A stretch of 64,000 nucleotides of DNA from Oceanococcus sp. HetDA_MAG_MS8 (GCA_019192445.1 JAHCMK010000004.1:264793-328792); one strand, 5' to 3'. Positions 8,287 through 18,022 are shown, counted from the stretch's first letter. Translations and numbers: made by a program. Notes: generated from the letters alone by a model not told the origin.

Positions 8287-10179
8287 ATGAGCCAGGAAAA
8301 GCAATCTAAACTGAAGTTGTTAATCGCAGAAGGCAAAGAGCGGGGTTACCTGACCTATGCCCAGATTAACGACAATCTTCCCGACGATGTGGTCGACCCT
8401 GATCAGATCGAGGAAATCATTGCGCATCTGAATAATCTGGGCATCGCTGTCCATGAGGAAGCTCCAGATGATGAAGCACTGCTGCTGTCGGACTCGGTGG
8501 CCGTTGAAGTTGATGACGACGACGAAGACACCGAAGAAACCGTAGCAACACTGGCCGCATTAGACGATCAGTTCGGCCGTACCACCGACCCCGTTCGCAT
8601 GTACATGCGCGAGATGGGCAGCGTGGAACTGTTGGACCGGCATGGTGAGGTTCGCATCGCCAAGCGCATTGAAGAAGGCTTGGCTGAAGCCATGACCGCA
8701 CTCTGCGCACACCCTGAAACCGTCGCCATCGTGCTGGAGCAATGGGGTGAGGTTCAAGCTGGCAACCGCCGTTTAGCCGATTTCGTCGTAGGCTTTTTAG
8801 ACCCGAATTCTGGCGACCCGCTTACGGCTCCAGGCGCCAGCTTGGACGCCGACGCCGAGCCTACAGACACCGCCGCGCAAGCCGACGACACCGCCGACGA
8901 TGATGACGATGCCGACGGCGATGATGACGCCGACGACAGCGTGGAAGAAGAAACACCGGATTACTCGGTGGACATGGACGATGTCAAAACCGCCATGGAA
9001 AGTCTGCAGGTGGGCTTTGATGCCTATATTGCAGCCCTAGAGAAAAACGGCGTTGGTCACAAAAGCACCGTTGCTGCGCTAGAGACGCTGGTATCGCAGT
9101 TCATGGGACTGAAGTTCCATGCCAAGCTCATCGACGAAATGATGAGCAACCTGCGCCTGCACATCGAAGGCATTCGCAGCACCGAACGCAACATGATGCG
9201 CCGCATCGTTCAAGAATCGGGCATGCCGCGCAAGGACTTCATCAAGCAGTTCCCTGGCAACGCCACCAATGAAGAGTGGCTGGACAAGCTCATCCGCGCC
9301 AAGCGCAAATACTCCTCTTCCATCGCCGGCCAGCGCGACGAGATCGTCGAACTCATGGCCAAGCTGCGGCAGATGGAAGCGGACACCTTCATGTCCATTG
9401 CCGAAATCAAGGAAGTGAACCGCCGGGTGTCCATTGGTGAGGCCAAAGCCCGCCGCGCCAAGAAGGAAATGGTGGAGGCCAACCTGCGCTTGGTGATCTC
9501 CATTGCCAAGAAATACACCAACCGTGGTTTGCAGTTCCTGGATTTGATTCAGGAAGGCAACATCGGCTTGATGAAAGCGGTGGACAAGTTCGAATACCGC
9601 CGTGGCTACAAGTTCTCGACCTACGCCACCTGGTGGATTCGCCAGGCCATCACCCGCTCTATTGCCGACCAGGCCCGCACCATCCGGATTCCGGTGCACA
9701 TGATTGAGACCATCAACAAGCTCAATCGCATCAGCCGCCAAATGCTGCAGGAAATGGGTCGCGAAGCCACACCCGAAGAGCTGGCCAAGCGCATGGAAAT
9801 GCCCGAGGACAAAGTCCGCAAGGTATTGAAGATCGCCAAAGAGCCGATCTCCATGGAAACCCCCATTGGCGACGACGAAGATTCGCACTTGGGCGACTTC
9901 ATTGAAGACGCCAACGCCATCGCCCCCGGCGAGGACGCCACCAGCGAATCCCTGCGTGAAACCACGCACGAGATTCTGGCCACCCTCACCCCCCGCGAGG
10001 CCAAAGTGCTGCGCATGCGTTTCGGCATCGACCTGAACTCCGACCACACCCTTGAGGAAGTGGGCAAACAGTTCGACGTCACCCGCGAACGCATTCGCCA
10101 AATTGAAGCCAAAGCCTTACGCAAGCTGCGTCATCCCTCCCGGGCGACGCACCTCAAGAGCTTCCTCGACGAACTCTAA
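8287..10179 (+). CDS. rpoD: RNA polymerase primary sigma factor (sigma70)
   Basis: Housekeeping sigma factor, 630 aa. Region 1.1 is present at the N-terminus ([21 protein letters not shown]), then [16 protein letters not shown] (region 1.2). A non-conserved region has a very acidic stretch of Asp/Ala repeats at about residues 185-225. Region 2 reads [48 protein letters not shown], region 3 follows, and region 4.2 reads [29 protein letters not shown] possible -10-like TATACT at 8214-8219 in the 93-base gap after dnaG could give an additional promoter, but no good -35 is seen. Confidence 0.99.
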   Translation: MSQEKQSKLKLLIAEGKERGYLTYAQINDNLPDDVVDPDQIEEIIAHLNNLGIAVHEEAPDDEALLLSDSVAVEVDDDDEDTEETVATLAALDDQFGRTTDPVRMYMREMGSVELLDRHGEVRIAKRIEEGLAEAMTALCAHPETVAIVLEQWGEVQAGNRRLADFVVGFLDPNSGDPLTAPGASLDADAEPTDTAAQADDTADDDDDADGDDDADDSVEEETPDYSVDMDDVKTAMESLQVGFDAYIAALEKNGVGHKSTVAALETLVSQFMGLKFHAKLIDEMMSNLRLHIEGIRSTERNMMRRIVQESGMPRKDFIKQFPGNATNEEWLDKLIRAKRKYSSSIAGQRDEIVELMAKLRQMEADTFMSIAEIKEVNRRVSIGEAKARRAKKEMVEANLRLVISIAKKYTNRGLQFLDLIQEGNIGLMKAVDKFEYRRGYKFSTYATWWIRQAITRSIADQARTIRIPVHMIETINKLNRISRQMLQEMGREATPEELAKRMEMPEDKVRKVLKIAKEPISMETPIGDDEDSHLGDFIEDANAIAPGEDATSESLRETTHEILATLTPREAKVLRMRFGIDLNSDHTLEEVGKQFDVTRERIRQIEAKALRKLRHPSRATHLKSFLDEL

Positions 10180-10191
10180 GGCGACAAAACA

Positions 10192-10218
10192 CAAACCCCG
10201 GCTCCATGCCGGGGTTTG
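10192..10218 (+). terminator. Hairpin downstream of rpoD
   Basis: CAAACCCCGGC and GCCGGGGTTTG form an 11-bp stem with a five-base loop, 12 bases after the rpoD stop. No T-run follows, so termination may be partial and some tRNA transcripts may come from read-through. Confidence 0.7.
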
Positions 10219-10294
10219 CACGACTGCCCTTCCCCGCCGCTAGTGCGCGCGCCGCTCATCGGCCACCTGGGGCAGAATACAGAAGGTTTAGTGC

Positions 10295-10349
<55 letters not shown>

Positions 10350-10371
<22 letters not shown>

Positions 10372-10738
10372 TTTCTCCTCAAACAGCTGCTGCCGCCTGA
10401 CACCCATGGCGGTTCCAGGTTACTCAGGCCTTCCTGGCCCTCGCCCTTCGGGCTCCCTCCGGTCGTGTGAATCGGCCGTCCTGGCCGATTCATCAAGTCC
10501 TGGTGGGCCCACCATTTCTCCTCAAACACCTGCTGCCCACTGGCATCGATGGCGGTTCCAGGTTACTCGGGCCTTCCTGGCCCTCGCCCTTCGGGCTCCC
10601 TACGGTCGTGTGAATCGGCCGTCCAGGCCGATTCATCAACTCCTGGTGGGCCCACCACTTCTCCTCAAACACCTGCTGCCCACTGGCATCGATGGCGGTT
10701 CCAGGTGACTCGGGCCTTCCCGGCCCTCGCCCTTCGGG
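10350..10738 (+). repeat. 143-bp tandem repeats built from the tRNA-Ile 3' end
   Basis: Downstream of the tRNA lie about 2.7 units of 143 bases. Each contains the last 21 tRNA bases (10351-10371 in the tRNA; copies at 10494-10514 and, with one change, 10637-10657), a 39-base spacer, the tRNA segment GGTTCCAGGTT (from 10411, and again 143 and 286 bases on), and a 72-base insert. The insert carries a perfect 10-bp hairpin (TGAATCGGCC/GGCCGATTCA at 10468-10492 and 10611-10635). Each unit therefore looks like a copy of the tRNA 3' end split inside its T-loop. The last unit is cut short near 10738. This fills the gap between the tRNA and the arsC-like gene; no protein gene is convincing here. Confidence 0.9.
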
Positions 10739-10764
10739 GCTAATTGGATCTTCGCGCGAACGCC

Positions 10765-11115
10765 TTAGAGCAGCTCCAACACATTCTCCGGCGGGCGGCC
10801 CATCGCGTAGCGGCCCTTGATACACACCACCGGACGCTCAATCAGTTTGGGGTGTTGATGCAGTAGCTCGGCCCACTCCATCTCACTACGCTCGTCTGCC
10901 AATGACAGCCCCAGCTCCTTGAACAAGGCTTCTTTGCTGCGAATCAGATCGGTCACGGGGCAACCCAGCCCTTCGGCGGCAGCCATGATGGCGGTGGCGC
11001 TGGGCGGCACTTTCAGGTATTCCACCACCTCAACATCCATTCCGCTCTCACGCAACAACTCCAAGGTTTGGCGGCTCTTGCTGCAGCGAGGGTTGTGCCA
11101 GATGAAATCCGTCAT
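10765..11115 (-). CDS. ArsC-family (glutaredoxin-type) arsenate reductase-like protein
   Basis: A 116-aa protein of the ArsC/Spx thioredoxin-fold family. The N-terminal HNPRCSKSRQTLELL contains the single catalytic cysteine (Cys11), and RPVVCIKGRYAMGRPPENVLELL is the conserved C-terminal motif with the arginine used for oxyanion binding. It has the length of the YfgD-like subgroup. No arsR, arsB or other arsenic genes are nearby, so it may have a general redox role rather than dedicated arsenate resistance. It is single and faces the tRNA repeat region. Confidence 0.88.
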   Translation of the reverse strand: MTDFIWHNPRCSKSRQTLELLRESGMDVEVVEYLKVPPSATAIMAAAEGLGCPVTDLIRSKEALFKELGLSLADERSEMEWAELLHQHPKLIERPVVCIKGRYAMGRPPENVLELL

Positions 11116-11350
11116 TTCTATGATTCGCAGTCGAAGTGGCCGTGGAGCCTAATGACATTCGCTCGGGGACTCAAGCAGCGCATCCCCTGGGGTTTTTCTG
11201 GCTGAGCGCTACCAATGCTCCCTACAACGGTTCCCCGGCTTAGCGGGATGATCCCGCCTATGTCCCATGCACCGCGTTCGGATTGCCGAAGTCTTGCACC
11301 CACAGAAGAACTGCTAGAGCATGCGCACACCTTCAACGGGATGTTCGTAG

Positions 11351-12706
11351 ATGCAACGGCACGGCTTTTGGCTACAGCTTCGACTGTTTTTGCGGCACCG
11401 AAGTGCGCGCACTCATGTGGTCCTGGGCTACTCCATGTATATGCTCTTGGGCTGGGCCTTGCTCGCGACACCATGGGCCCGGGAGGACGGCCAGACCGTC
11501 GCTGCCATCGATCACCTGTTCATCGCTGCATCAGCCGTATCCACCACAGGCCTGGTATCAATCAGCCCGGCAGATAGCTACAGCTTTTTTGGCGAAATTG
11601 TCATTTTGCTTCTGATCCAGGCCGGAGGCATTGGCTACATGACCTTAGGTTCGGTGTTCGTCCTGTCCATCTCCCACCACTGGCACCGCCGCCAAGACAA
11701 TCTGGTACGCACCACATTCACATTGCCCAAAGAGTTCGACACCCGGCGGTTTGTACTGAACGTCGTCGTGTTTACGCTGGTCATTGAAGGGCTTGGTGCC
11801 GTCGCGCTCTGGGCAATGTTTCGACATCTCGAGGTACCGAACGCGCTTTGGCAAGCCCTTTTTCATGCAGTCTCTGCTTTTTGTACGGCGGGGTTTTCGC
11901 TATTCAACACCAGCCTTGAAGCCTTTTCTGATCATATTGGTGTGAATATCGCCATTATGAGTCTCAGTCTTCTCGGCGCAGTAGGCTTCATTGTGATGAG
12001 CGACTGGTGGCTTGCGCTCACCCGCCGGGGTGGGCAGGTGGGCATTACAAGCCGAATCATTTTGCGAGCCACCTTTTGGGGCATTGCAATTGGCAGTGTG
12101 GTTCTGCTTGCTACTGACTCGGCACTCGCCCAACTTCCACCAACTGAGCGACTGCTGGCGGCAGTTTTTCAAACGGTTACCGCGTTGACCACGGTGGGGT
12201 TCAACACCTACCCCATCTCAGGCCTCACCGCCAGCTCCTTGCTGATTCTGATCATCGCGATGGTGATGGGTGCCTCGCCCAGTGGCACGGGTGGAGGACT
12301 GAAGTCCACCACAGTCGCGAGTATCTTCTTCACAACCCGCGCACAGCTACGTGGCGAAGATGAGGTTCGGGTTTTTGGGCGCACACTGACCACGCCTCAA
12401 CTGCGCCTGGCCTATGCGGGCCTCGGCTTTTACTTGGGCTTACTGCTGCTTGGAAGTTTTCTGCTGCTTCTGGTGGATTCGCAGGATTTTCTGAGCTTGG
12501 TTTTTGAGGCCGCCTCCGCCTTGGGCACCGTGGGATTGAGCTTAGGTGCAACCAGCGACCTCTCGACGCTGAGTAAATCCGTACTCGTCTTCTTGATGTG
12601 GGCGGGGCGCATCGGGCCAATCACCCTCGGGATGGCTCTGTTTGCCATGCGCAACTCATCCGACCCTCGGGAGAGTGATGGAGGTCCAGCTGATATCGCT
12701 CTGTGA
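11351..12706 (+). CDS. TrkH/KtrB-family potassium transporter subunit
   Basis: Membrane subunit of a Trk/Ktr-type potassium (or sodium) uptake system, 451 aa with about eight to ten transmembrane segments. The four pore loops are visible with their conserved filter glycines: AVSTTGLVS, AFCTAGFSL, TALTTVGFNTYP and ALGTVGLSLG. The length and the short N-terminus favour KtrB over TrkH. The partner cytoplasmic TrkA/KtrA subunit is not in the window. The next gene on the same strand is an MscS-type channel, so the neighbourhood relates to ion and osmotic balance. The 235 bases upstream show no gene. Confidence 0.9.
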   Translation: MQRHGFWLQLRLFLRHRSARTHVVLGYSMYMLLGWALLATPWAREDGQTVAAIDHLFIAASAVSTTGLVSISPADSYSFFGEIVILLLIQAGGIGYMTLGSVFVLSISHHWHRRQDNLVRTTFTLPKEFDTRRFVLNVVVFTLVIEGLGAVALWAMFRHLEVPNALWQALFHAVSAFCTAGFSLFNTSLEAFSDHIGVNIAIMSLSLLGAVGFIVMSDWWLALTRRGGQVGITSRIILRATFWGIAIGSVVLLATDSALAQLPPTERLLAAVFQTVTALTTVGFNTYPISGLTASSLLILIIAMVMGASPSGTGGGLKSTTVASIFFTTRAQLRGEDEVRVFGRTLTTPQLRLAYAGLGFYLGLLLLGSFLLLLVDSQDFLSLVFEAASALGTVGLSLGATSDLSTLSKSVLVFLMWAGRIGPITLGMALFAMRNSSDPRESDGGPADIAL

Positions 12707-12820
12707 ATCTTGGACATGCTGAAATCCACGCCGGAGTGGCAATGGCATAGCGCACCATCCTGCAAAACACAGATCCGTTTGTATGGCTAGACTCAATGCC
12801 CGCCTGCACATTTAGCCCTC

Positions 12821-13861
12821 ATGCTGTCGCTGCCTGATCTGTCGAGTTTCACACCGCTGATTGTTGCGGCCTGCATTGCCGCGCTACTGCTCATTGGCTT
12901 GCACCTGTGGCTGCGGCGGCATGCGCCCGCCAACCCTGAAGCTCACCTGCCCCGGCAAATCACGGTGATTGTGGCTTGGAGTGCGGCGGTCATTCTGCTG
13001 GTGCTCACGCTGCCTATTTCGGAGTCGACGCGCGGGCAGTTATTGAGCCTGTTGGGCTTGATGTTAACGGCGCTGATTGCGTTGTCGTCCACCACCTTGG
13101 TGGCCAATGCTATGGCGGGTTTACTGCTGCGCATCATCAACAGCTTCGGACCGGGGGACTTCATTCGCGTGGGCGAGCATTTTGGGCGGGTTTCCGAGCG
13201 GGGCTTGTTCCATACCGAAATACAAACCGAAGACCGCGACCTGATGACTCTGCCCAACATGCACTTGATCACAACGCCCGTGACGGTGGTGCATGAGGAG
13301 GGCACGATTATTTCCAGCACGCTCTCGCTGGGCTATGACCTGCACCACCAACAAGTAGAAGATTGGCTGTGTGAAGCGGGTGCGCAGGCCGGGCTACTCG
13401 ACCCCTTCGTGCAAATTCTGGAGTTGGGCGACTACTCTATTGTGTATCGCGTGGGTGGGCGCTTGGATGATGTCGGAAGCCTAATTACGGCGCGCTCGCA
13501 ACTACGGGCAAGTATTCTCGACACCTTGCATGGAGCGGGAGTCGAGATTGTGTCCCCTGCATTCATGAACCAACGCCCGCAGCCTCCGGAACAGCGCGCC
13601 ATTCCGCAGCAACCTGCGGCGAGGCAGGTCAAAACCTCAAAGGCAGAGTCGGCCGCAAAAGTCGAAGATATGGTCTTTGACAAGGCGGAGCAGGCTAGCC
13701 AAAAGCAACAACAGCAGCTGCGGATCGATGCAATCCGTACTGAGCTAGAGGCCCTTCAAGGCGATGACCCTCGCAAACCGGCTCTTGAGGCGGAGCAACG
13801 CAGTCTGGAATTGTTGGTGGCCTCTGCCTCACCCTCTGAACAGCCCTCGCCCAAAAGCTAA
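12821..13861 (+). CDS. MscS-family mechanosensitive channel
   Basis: A small-conductance mechanosensitive channel protein (346 aa) that would release solutes on hypo-osmotic shock. Three hydrophobic segments occupy residues 10-110, the third leading into LSSTTLVANAMAGLLLRI. The MscS beta-domain motif FGPGDFIRVGEHFGRVSERGLFHTEI follows. The C-terminal 80 residues are charged and probably coiled (QASQKQQQQLRIDAIRTELEALQ), an addition to the plain MscS fold. The stop codon overlaps that of the convergent Lrp-type gene by three bases. Confidence 0.9.
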   Translation: MLSLPDLSSFTPLIVAACIAALLLIGLHLWLRRHAPANPEAHLPRQITVIVAWSAAVILLVLTLPISESTRGQLLSLLGLMLTALIALSSTTLVANAMAGLLLRIINSFGPGDFIRVGEHFGRVSERGLFHTEIQTEDRDLMTLPNMHLITTPVTVVHEEGTIISSTLSLGYDLHHQQVEDWLCEAGAQAGLLDPFVQILELGDYSIVYRVGGRLDDVGSLITARSQLRASILDTLHGAGVEIVSPAFMNQRPQPPEQRAIPQQPAARQVKTSKAESAAKVEDMVFDKAEQASQKQQQQLRIDAIRTELEALQGDDPRKPALEAEQRSLELLVASASPSEQPSPKS

Positions 13862-14319
13862 GCTCGCTCGTCCTTGGCAGACTCCATGACCACGAAAGTG
13901 CTGATGGAGCTCACCTGCGGCAGGGTGCCGAGCAGGTCGGTATGGAAGGTTTTGTAGGCGGCGAGATCGGCAGTTTCCACGCGAAGCAAATATTCAAAGG
14001 CGCCAGTGACGTTGTGACATTCCAGCACTTCGGGGGCCTGTACGATGGAGCGTTCAAAGCCAAGCTGGGACTCTTTGGTGTGATTGGATAACCCAACAGC
14101 GATGTAGGCGGTAAAACCCACCCCCAGTGCAGCACGGTTAACCACGGCGCGATAGCCCTGAATCACCCCCAGGCGCTCTAGCTCTTGAACCCTGCGCAAA
14201 CACGCCGACGGCGAGAGGTTCACGCGCTGCGCCAGCTCGGCATTGGTCACTCGGCCATCAGCAAGCAGCTCATGCAATATTTGGTTGCTTTTTCTATCCA
14301 AATTAGCTGTTTGTTGCAT
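13858..14319 (-). CDS. Lrp/AsnC-family transcriptional regulator
   Basis: A 153-aa feast/famine regulator. The N-terminal winged helix-turn-helix reads LDRKSNQILHELLADGRVTNAELAQRVNLSPSACLRRVQELERLGVIQGY, and the RAM (ligand-binding) domain follows with VLECHNVTGAFEYLLRVETADL. The start at 14319 gives the normal family N-terminus; the frame is open much further upstream, but that part is antisense to the LysE gene. It is divergent from the LysE-family exporter and so probably controls it in response to amino acids. Confidence 0.94.
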   Translation of the reverse strand: MQQTANLDRKSNQILHELLADGRVTNAELAQRVNLSPSACLRRVQELERLGVIQGYRAVVNRAALGVGFTAYIAVGLSNHTKESQLGFERSIVQAPEVLECHNVTGAFEYLLRVETADLAAYKTFHTDLLGTLPQVSSISTFVVMESAKDERA

Positions 14320-14370
14320 TTTACTCCCGTATTTGCACAACTTTGCAAGCACATTCTGCCGTTTATTGCA
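14314..14370. promoter_or_regulatory. Putative Lrp-type operator with repeated TTGCA
   Basis: The AT-rich gap between the divergent Lrp-type and LysE genes holds four TTGCA motifs (14314, 14333, 14343, 14366). Two are ten bases apart, on the same helical face. Repeated half-sites in a shared promoter are what a multimeric Lrp/AsnC regulator would need. This is inferred from pattern only. Confidence 0.4.
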
Positions 14371-14382
14371 GACAATATGTGC

Positions 14383-14979
14383 ATGGACATGCACATTCTC
14401 TGGGGCCTCGTCGCCTTTTCCTTGGTCTCCTCCATCACGCCAGGCCCGAATAACCTCATGCTGATGGCCAGCGGAGCGAACTATGGTTTTCAACGATCCA
14501 TTCCGCACATGCTGGGCGTCGCCATAGGCTTTGTGTTTATGGTGATGATGGTGGGGATGGGCTTAATGCAGCTCTTTGATGCCCTGCCCGCCAGCTATAG
14601 CGTACTGAAGGTTTTGAGCGTGACGTACTTGATCTACCTCGCCGTACGCATAGCAACGGCAAGCCCCAGCAGCTCAGCAGAACCCGCACAGGGGCGTCCT
14701 TTGAATTTTGGCCAGGCCGCGGCTTTTCAATGGGTCAACCCCAAAGCCTGGACCATGGCCCTGACCGCCATTTCCGTGTATGCACCCACGCGTGACCTGG
14801 GGGCTGTATTGCTTGTCGCCGCCGTTTTCGGCCTCGTCAACCTACCTTCGGTCAGCTTATGGACGGTACTGGGTTACCAGCTCCAGCGCGTACTGGCCCA
14901 GCCCCGACGCTTGCGGGCGTTTAACGTGGTGATGGCCATTTTGCTGGTGGGGTCACTTTACCCTGTACTCGAGCTGTAA
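14383..14979 (+). CDS. LysE/RhtB-family amino-acid exporter
   Basis: An inner-membrane exporter (198 aa, six predicted transmembrane segments) of the LysE/RhtB superfamily. The diagnostic N-terminal motif SSITPGPNNLMLMASGANYGFQRSIPHMLG is present, as is QAAAFQWVNPKAWTMAL in the second half. The start could be any of three ATGs (14377, 14383, 14389); 14383 gives MDMHILWGLVAF. The divergent Lrp-type regulator suggests induction by an amino acid, as in LysG-LysE or Lrp-LeuE pairs. The substrate cannot be told from sequence. Confidence 0.92.
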   Translation: MDMHILWGLVAFSLVSSITPGPNNLMLMASGANYGFQRSIPHMLGVAIGFVFMVMMVGMGLMQLFDALPASYSVLKVLSVTYLIYLAVRIATASPSSSAEPAQGRPLNFGQAAAFQWVNPKAWTMALTAISVYAPTRDLGAVLLVAAVFGLVNLPSVSLWTVLGYQLQRVLAQPRRLRAFNVVMAILLVGSLYPVLEL

Positions 14980-15066
14980 TTGCTGTGCAGAACTTTAAAG
15001 CGGGGGCTGGCAGTCCATTGGCAGCGTGCATAGCCAGAGACCGCCACACCGCTGCGACGCCAACCC

Positions 15067-15537
15067 TCATGATTGCTGTGGGCGGGCAGGCTCCACTACC
15101 AAGGTGCCACCCTCCACAGCGACTACAGTCACGGTCGCGCCCGCGGGCATGTCCGGCCCTTTGCAACGCCAACTGGTATCGCCGGCTTTAACCCGCCCCT
15201 GTCCGGCGACAATGGCTGTCTGTACCACTAGCGTGCTGCCAACAAAGCGATCCTGGAGAGAGTTCACGGCTTTGCCGCTGGTATCCAGGCCACCTTCTGG
15301 AGGATGCTTACGCTCCCATAAACGGTAGCCGACCACAAAGCCCACGCTGATCACAGCAAACAAGAAGACCTCAGCCATCAGGCTTAAACCCAAGGCTGCG
15401 GTGATCACTCCTACCAGGGCCGCCGCGAGGCCAAACCACATTAAGTACACGCCGGGAATCAAAGCCTCGGCAGCCATGAGCAACACGCCTAAACTGAGCC
15501 AGGTCCAGTGCGGGTGGCTACTCAACAACTCGATCAT
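15067..15537 (-). CDS. NfeD family protein
   Basis: A 156-aa membrane protein of the short NfeD class. It has three to four hydrophobic segments in the first 90 residues (LSLGVLLMAAEALIPGVYLMWFGLAAALVGVITA) and a C-terminal OB-fold-like NfeD domain (SLQDRFVGSTLVVQTAIVAGQGRVKAGDTSWRCKGPD). The start at 15537 is preceded by GGAGG. It lies 48 bases after the stomatin-like gene on the same strand. NfeD-SPFH pairs are conserved and thought to organise membrane microdomains. Confidence 0.93.
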   Translation of the reverse strand: MIELLSSHPHWTWLSLGVLLMAAEALIPGVYLMWFGLAAALVGVITAALGLSLMAEVFLFAVISVGFVVGYRLWERKHPPEGGLDTSGKAVNSLQDRFVGSTLVVQTAIVAGQGRVKAGDTSWRCKGPDMPAGATVTVVAVEGGTLVVEPARPQQS

Positions 15538-15585
15538 GCTGCCTCCGGGGCGACATTGAAGGGGACCACATGCCCCAGCGTGCAA

Positions 15586-16485
15586 CTACTGCTTGGCATC
15601 CAGCAACTCTTTGATGCCATTGACGGAGCCAATAAGGTTACTGGCCTCCAGCGGCAGCATGATCACCTTTTGATTCTCGGCTGCGCCGATGGTTTCCAAG
15701 GCCTTGGTATAGCCCTGCGCAATGAAGTATTGGATGGCGGTCTTGTCGCCATTCTTCACGGCCTCGCTCACCACTTCGGCGGCCTTGGCCTCGGCGGCAG
15801 CCAAGCGTTCGCGTGCCTCGGCATCTCGCCTCGCGGCTTCCAATCGGCCATCGGCCTCCAGAATTTGAGCTTGCTTCTCACCCTCAGCCCGCTTGATTTC
15901 AGCCTCCCGTAAACCTTCAGCCTCTAAAATTTGAGCCCGCTTCTTCCGCTCCGCCTGCATCTGCATGCTCATCGCCTGCACCAGCTGAGGATCGGGCTCC
16001 AGATCAGAGATTTCGACGCGGCGCACGCTGGTGCCCCAGGGGTCGGAGGCTTCATCCAGAATTGCCAGCAAGCGGGCATTCATGGTGTCGCGCGAGCTCA
16101 AGGCCTGGTCCAGATCCATCTCGCCAATCACTGAGCGAATGGAGGTAATGGCCAAATTGCTCAAGGCCCGATCCAGATCATTCACCTCATACGCGGCGCG
16201 GCTGGCATCGTTAATCATGTAATACACCACGCCATTCACCGACACTGTGGCGTTGTCTTTAGTAATGACGGATTGAGCCGGAATATCGAGCACCTGTTCC
16301 ATGATGTTGATCTTGCGACCTACGCGGTCCACAAAAGGAACAATCAAAGCTAGGCCCGGCTGCAAGGTGCGGGTATAGCGACCAAAGCGCTCTACGGTAT
16401 AGCGATTACCCTGCGGGACAATTTTGACCCCTGAGGCGATAATGACGACGGCCAGAACCATAACGGCCAGTACAAAAACTTCCAC
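15586..16485 (-). CDS. qmcA: SPFH-domain stomatin-like protein (QmcA family)
   Basis: A membrane-anchored SPFH (band 7) protein. One N-terminal transmembrane segment (VFVLAVMVLAVVIIASGV) is followed by the SPFH domain (VPQGNRYTVERFGRYTRTLQPGL, then DNATVSVNGVVYYMI) and a long alanine/glutamate-rich coiled coil (ILEAEGLREAEIKRAEGEKQAQILEADGRLEAARRDAEARERLAAAEAKA). The GTG at 16485 is preferred because GAGGAG sits six bases before it; an ATG 18 bases upstream has no such site. This gives 299 aa. It is probably transcribed with nfeD. Confidence 0.92.
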   Translation of the reverse strand: MEVFVLAVMVLAVVIIASGVKIVPQGNRYTVERFGRYTRTLQPGLALIVPFVDRVGRKINIMEQVLDIPAQSVITKDNATVSVNGVVYYMINDASRAAYEVNDLDRALSNLAITSIRSVIGEMDLDQALSSRDTMNARLLAILDEASDPWGTSVRRVEISDLEPDPQLVQAMSMQMQAERKKRAQILEAEGLREAEIKRAEGEKQAQILEADGRLEAARRDAEARERLAAAEAKAAEVVSEAVKNGDKTAIQYFIAQGYTKALETIGAAENQKVIMLPLEASNLIGSVNGIKELLDAKQ

Positions 16486-16614
16486 GGATAACTCCTCAGT
16501 CATGAGCCAGGGCAAAGCGCTCCCTTGCGCCATAGATTACTTGCTGAGCCATTTGCGCATCCAGCGACAGCTCCACTGGCCCGCTCGAGTTGTTATGTGG
16601 CTCTGCCCGCCGGA

Positions 16615-17817
16615 ATGACATCAAGCAGCGACAACTGGTCCCACGCGCTAAAGGAGCTAGGCCAGTGGTTAGACGCTCACGGCGAGCTCTGGCGGCCATC
16701 GCCCTTTGTGCACCCCAATCCAGCGTGGTTGCGGACACATCCGGAGCTGGGGCAGCAATGCATGGAGTACTCGGCGGAGCAGCTGGAGTCGCTGGCGAAG
16801 CGGCCCTACAGCGAGCTGGATTGGCTGCAAGACCAGCTGCCACAGCTGGGCCCCCTACCCGCAGCATTGTCATTGGGGCTCAGAGAGCCTGCCCACCATC
16901 AGCCGCCACAAACCCGAGCCGCGTCCGGCATTCCGGGGCGCAAGTGGGCACAAATTTGCGCCTTCGCCGAGCAGGTCCCGGCCGATGATCAGCCATTGCT
17001 GGACTGGTGCAGTGGCAAAGCCCACTTGGGCCGCCACCTCGCAGCAAGGGATGGCAGCGCACTCCATGCGGTGGAGCGCAACCCGGCGCTCTGCGAGCAG
17101 GGTCAAGATTTGGCGCAGCGTCAGGGCCTGGAGTGTTCCTACCAAGTCGCCGATGTGCTGAATCAGCCCACAATCATTCCCGCTGGGGCCCATGTTGTGG
17201 CTTTGCACGCCTGTGGCGACTTGCATCGCAGCCTGGCCAATCACCCACAACTGGATCAGGCCCAACACATCACGCTTGCTCCTTGCTGCTACCAACTTTG
17301 GCTACAGCAGCAATACCAACCTCTGTCAGCGGCTGCCCAAGGTCATGACCTACGTCTTAGCCGGAATCAAGTGCAATTGGCCGTACAGGATTTAGTCCAT
17401 GCTCCTGCCAGGGAGCGCCGTGCTCACCAGACCATGGCCGCTTGGCGGCTAGCCTTTGACAGCCTGCAACGCGAACTTCGCGGGGTTGATGCTTACTGGC
17501 CGACACCTTCGCTTCCCCACCGGCAACTCAAGGATGGCTTCGCCGCCTTCATCCGCCGCTTAGCTAAGCTCAAAGACCTGAGTCTGCCAGCCTCACTGGA
17601 CTGGGCGGCCTGGGAGACGCAGGGTTGGACGCGCTTAGAGCGTGCCCGCCGCCTACAAGTGGTCCGCCATGCGTTTCGCCGCCCCCTGGAAATATGGCTG
17701 GTCTTGGATATTGCTCTGCGCTTGCAAGAGCGCGGCTTTAGCATGGAAATAACCACCTTTTGCCCGCGCCAGACCACACCAAGAAATTTACTTCTGCGTG
17801 GATATAGGCCGGACTAA
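16615..17817 (+). CDS. Class I SAM-dependent methyltransferase (Methyltransf_32-like)
   Basis: A 400-aa cytoplasmic protein with a central Rossmann-like methyltransferase fold. DWCSGKAHLGRHLAARDGSALHAVERN is the SAM-binding motif I region, and VVALHACGDLHRSLA and ITLAPCCYQ match the later motifs. This pattern fits the family that includes the GSTCD C-terminal domain, whose substrate is unknown. The ATG at 16615 is preferred to a TTG 90 bases upstream. It is divergent from qmcA/nfeD and single. A hairpin (TGCGCCA/TGGCGCA, 17830-17851) follows the stop codon. Confidence 0.85.
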   Translation: MTSSSDNWSHALKELGQWLDAHGELWRPSPFVHPNPAWLRTHPELGQQCMEYSAEQLESLAKRPYSELDWLQDQLPQLGPLPAALSLGLREPAHHQPPQTRAASGIPGRKWAQICAFAEQVPADDQPLLDWCSGKAHLGRHLAARDGSALHAVERNPALCEQGQDLAQRQGLECSYQVADVLNQPTIIPAGAHVVALHACGDLHRSLANHPQLDQAQHITLAPCCYQLWLQQQYQPLSAAAQGHDLRLSRNQVQLAVQDLVHAPARERRAHQTMAAWRLAFDSLQRELRGVDAYWPTPSLPHRQLKDGFAAFIRRLAKLKDLSLPASLDWAAWETQGWTRLERARRLQVVRHAFRRPLEIWLVLDIALRLQERGFSMEITTFCPRQTTPRNLLLRGYRPD

Positions 17818-18022
17818 GACACACCATCCTGCGCCAATCGGGAGTGGCGCACGGGCTTAACCTGGCTTAACCCGGCCCAGCTCATCCCGGCAATCAACCG
17901 CTCAATCAATACTGGCCTTCGCTTGCATCAGCATTTTGTAGATAGACGACTCATTGGCCATCCGCTATTTTTGTGATTGGAGAACAACTGCAGGCCTTAG
18001 GCATTGCAAAGCGGAGGGAACC

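Noticed and set aside
9079..10101. 340-codon open frame antisense to rpoD
   Set aside because: It mirrors the conserved sigma70 gene; long antisense frames are common opposite high-GC coding sequence. No recognisable domain.
10406..10743. Open frames of 64-110 codons in the tRNA repeat array, both strands
   Set aside because: The 143-base unit is not a multiple of three, so the frames shift between copies; no ribosome binding site and no codon-level conservation. They arise from the repeat.
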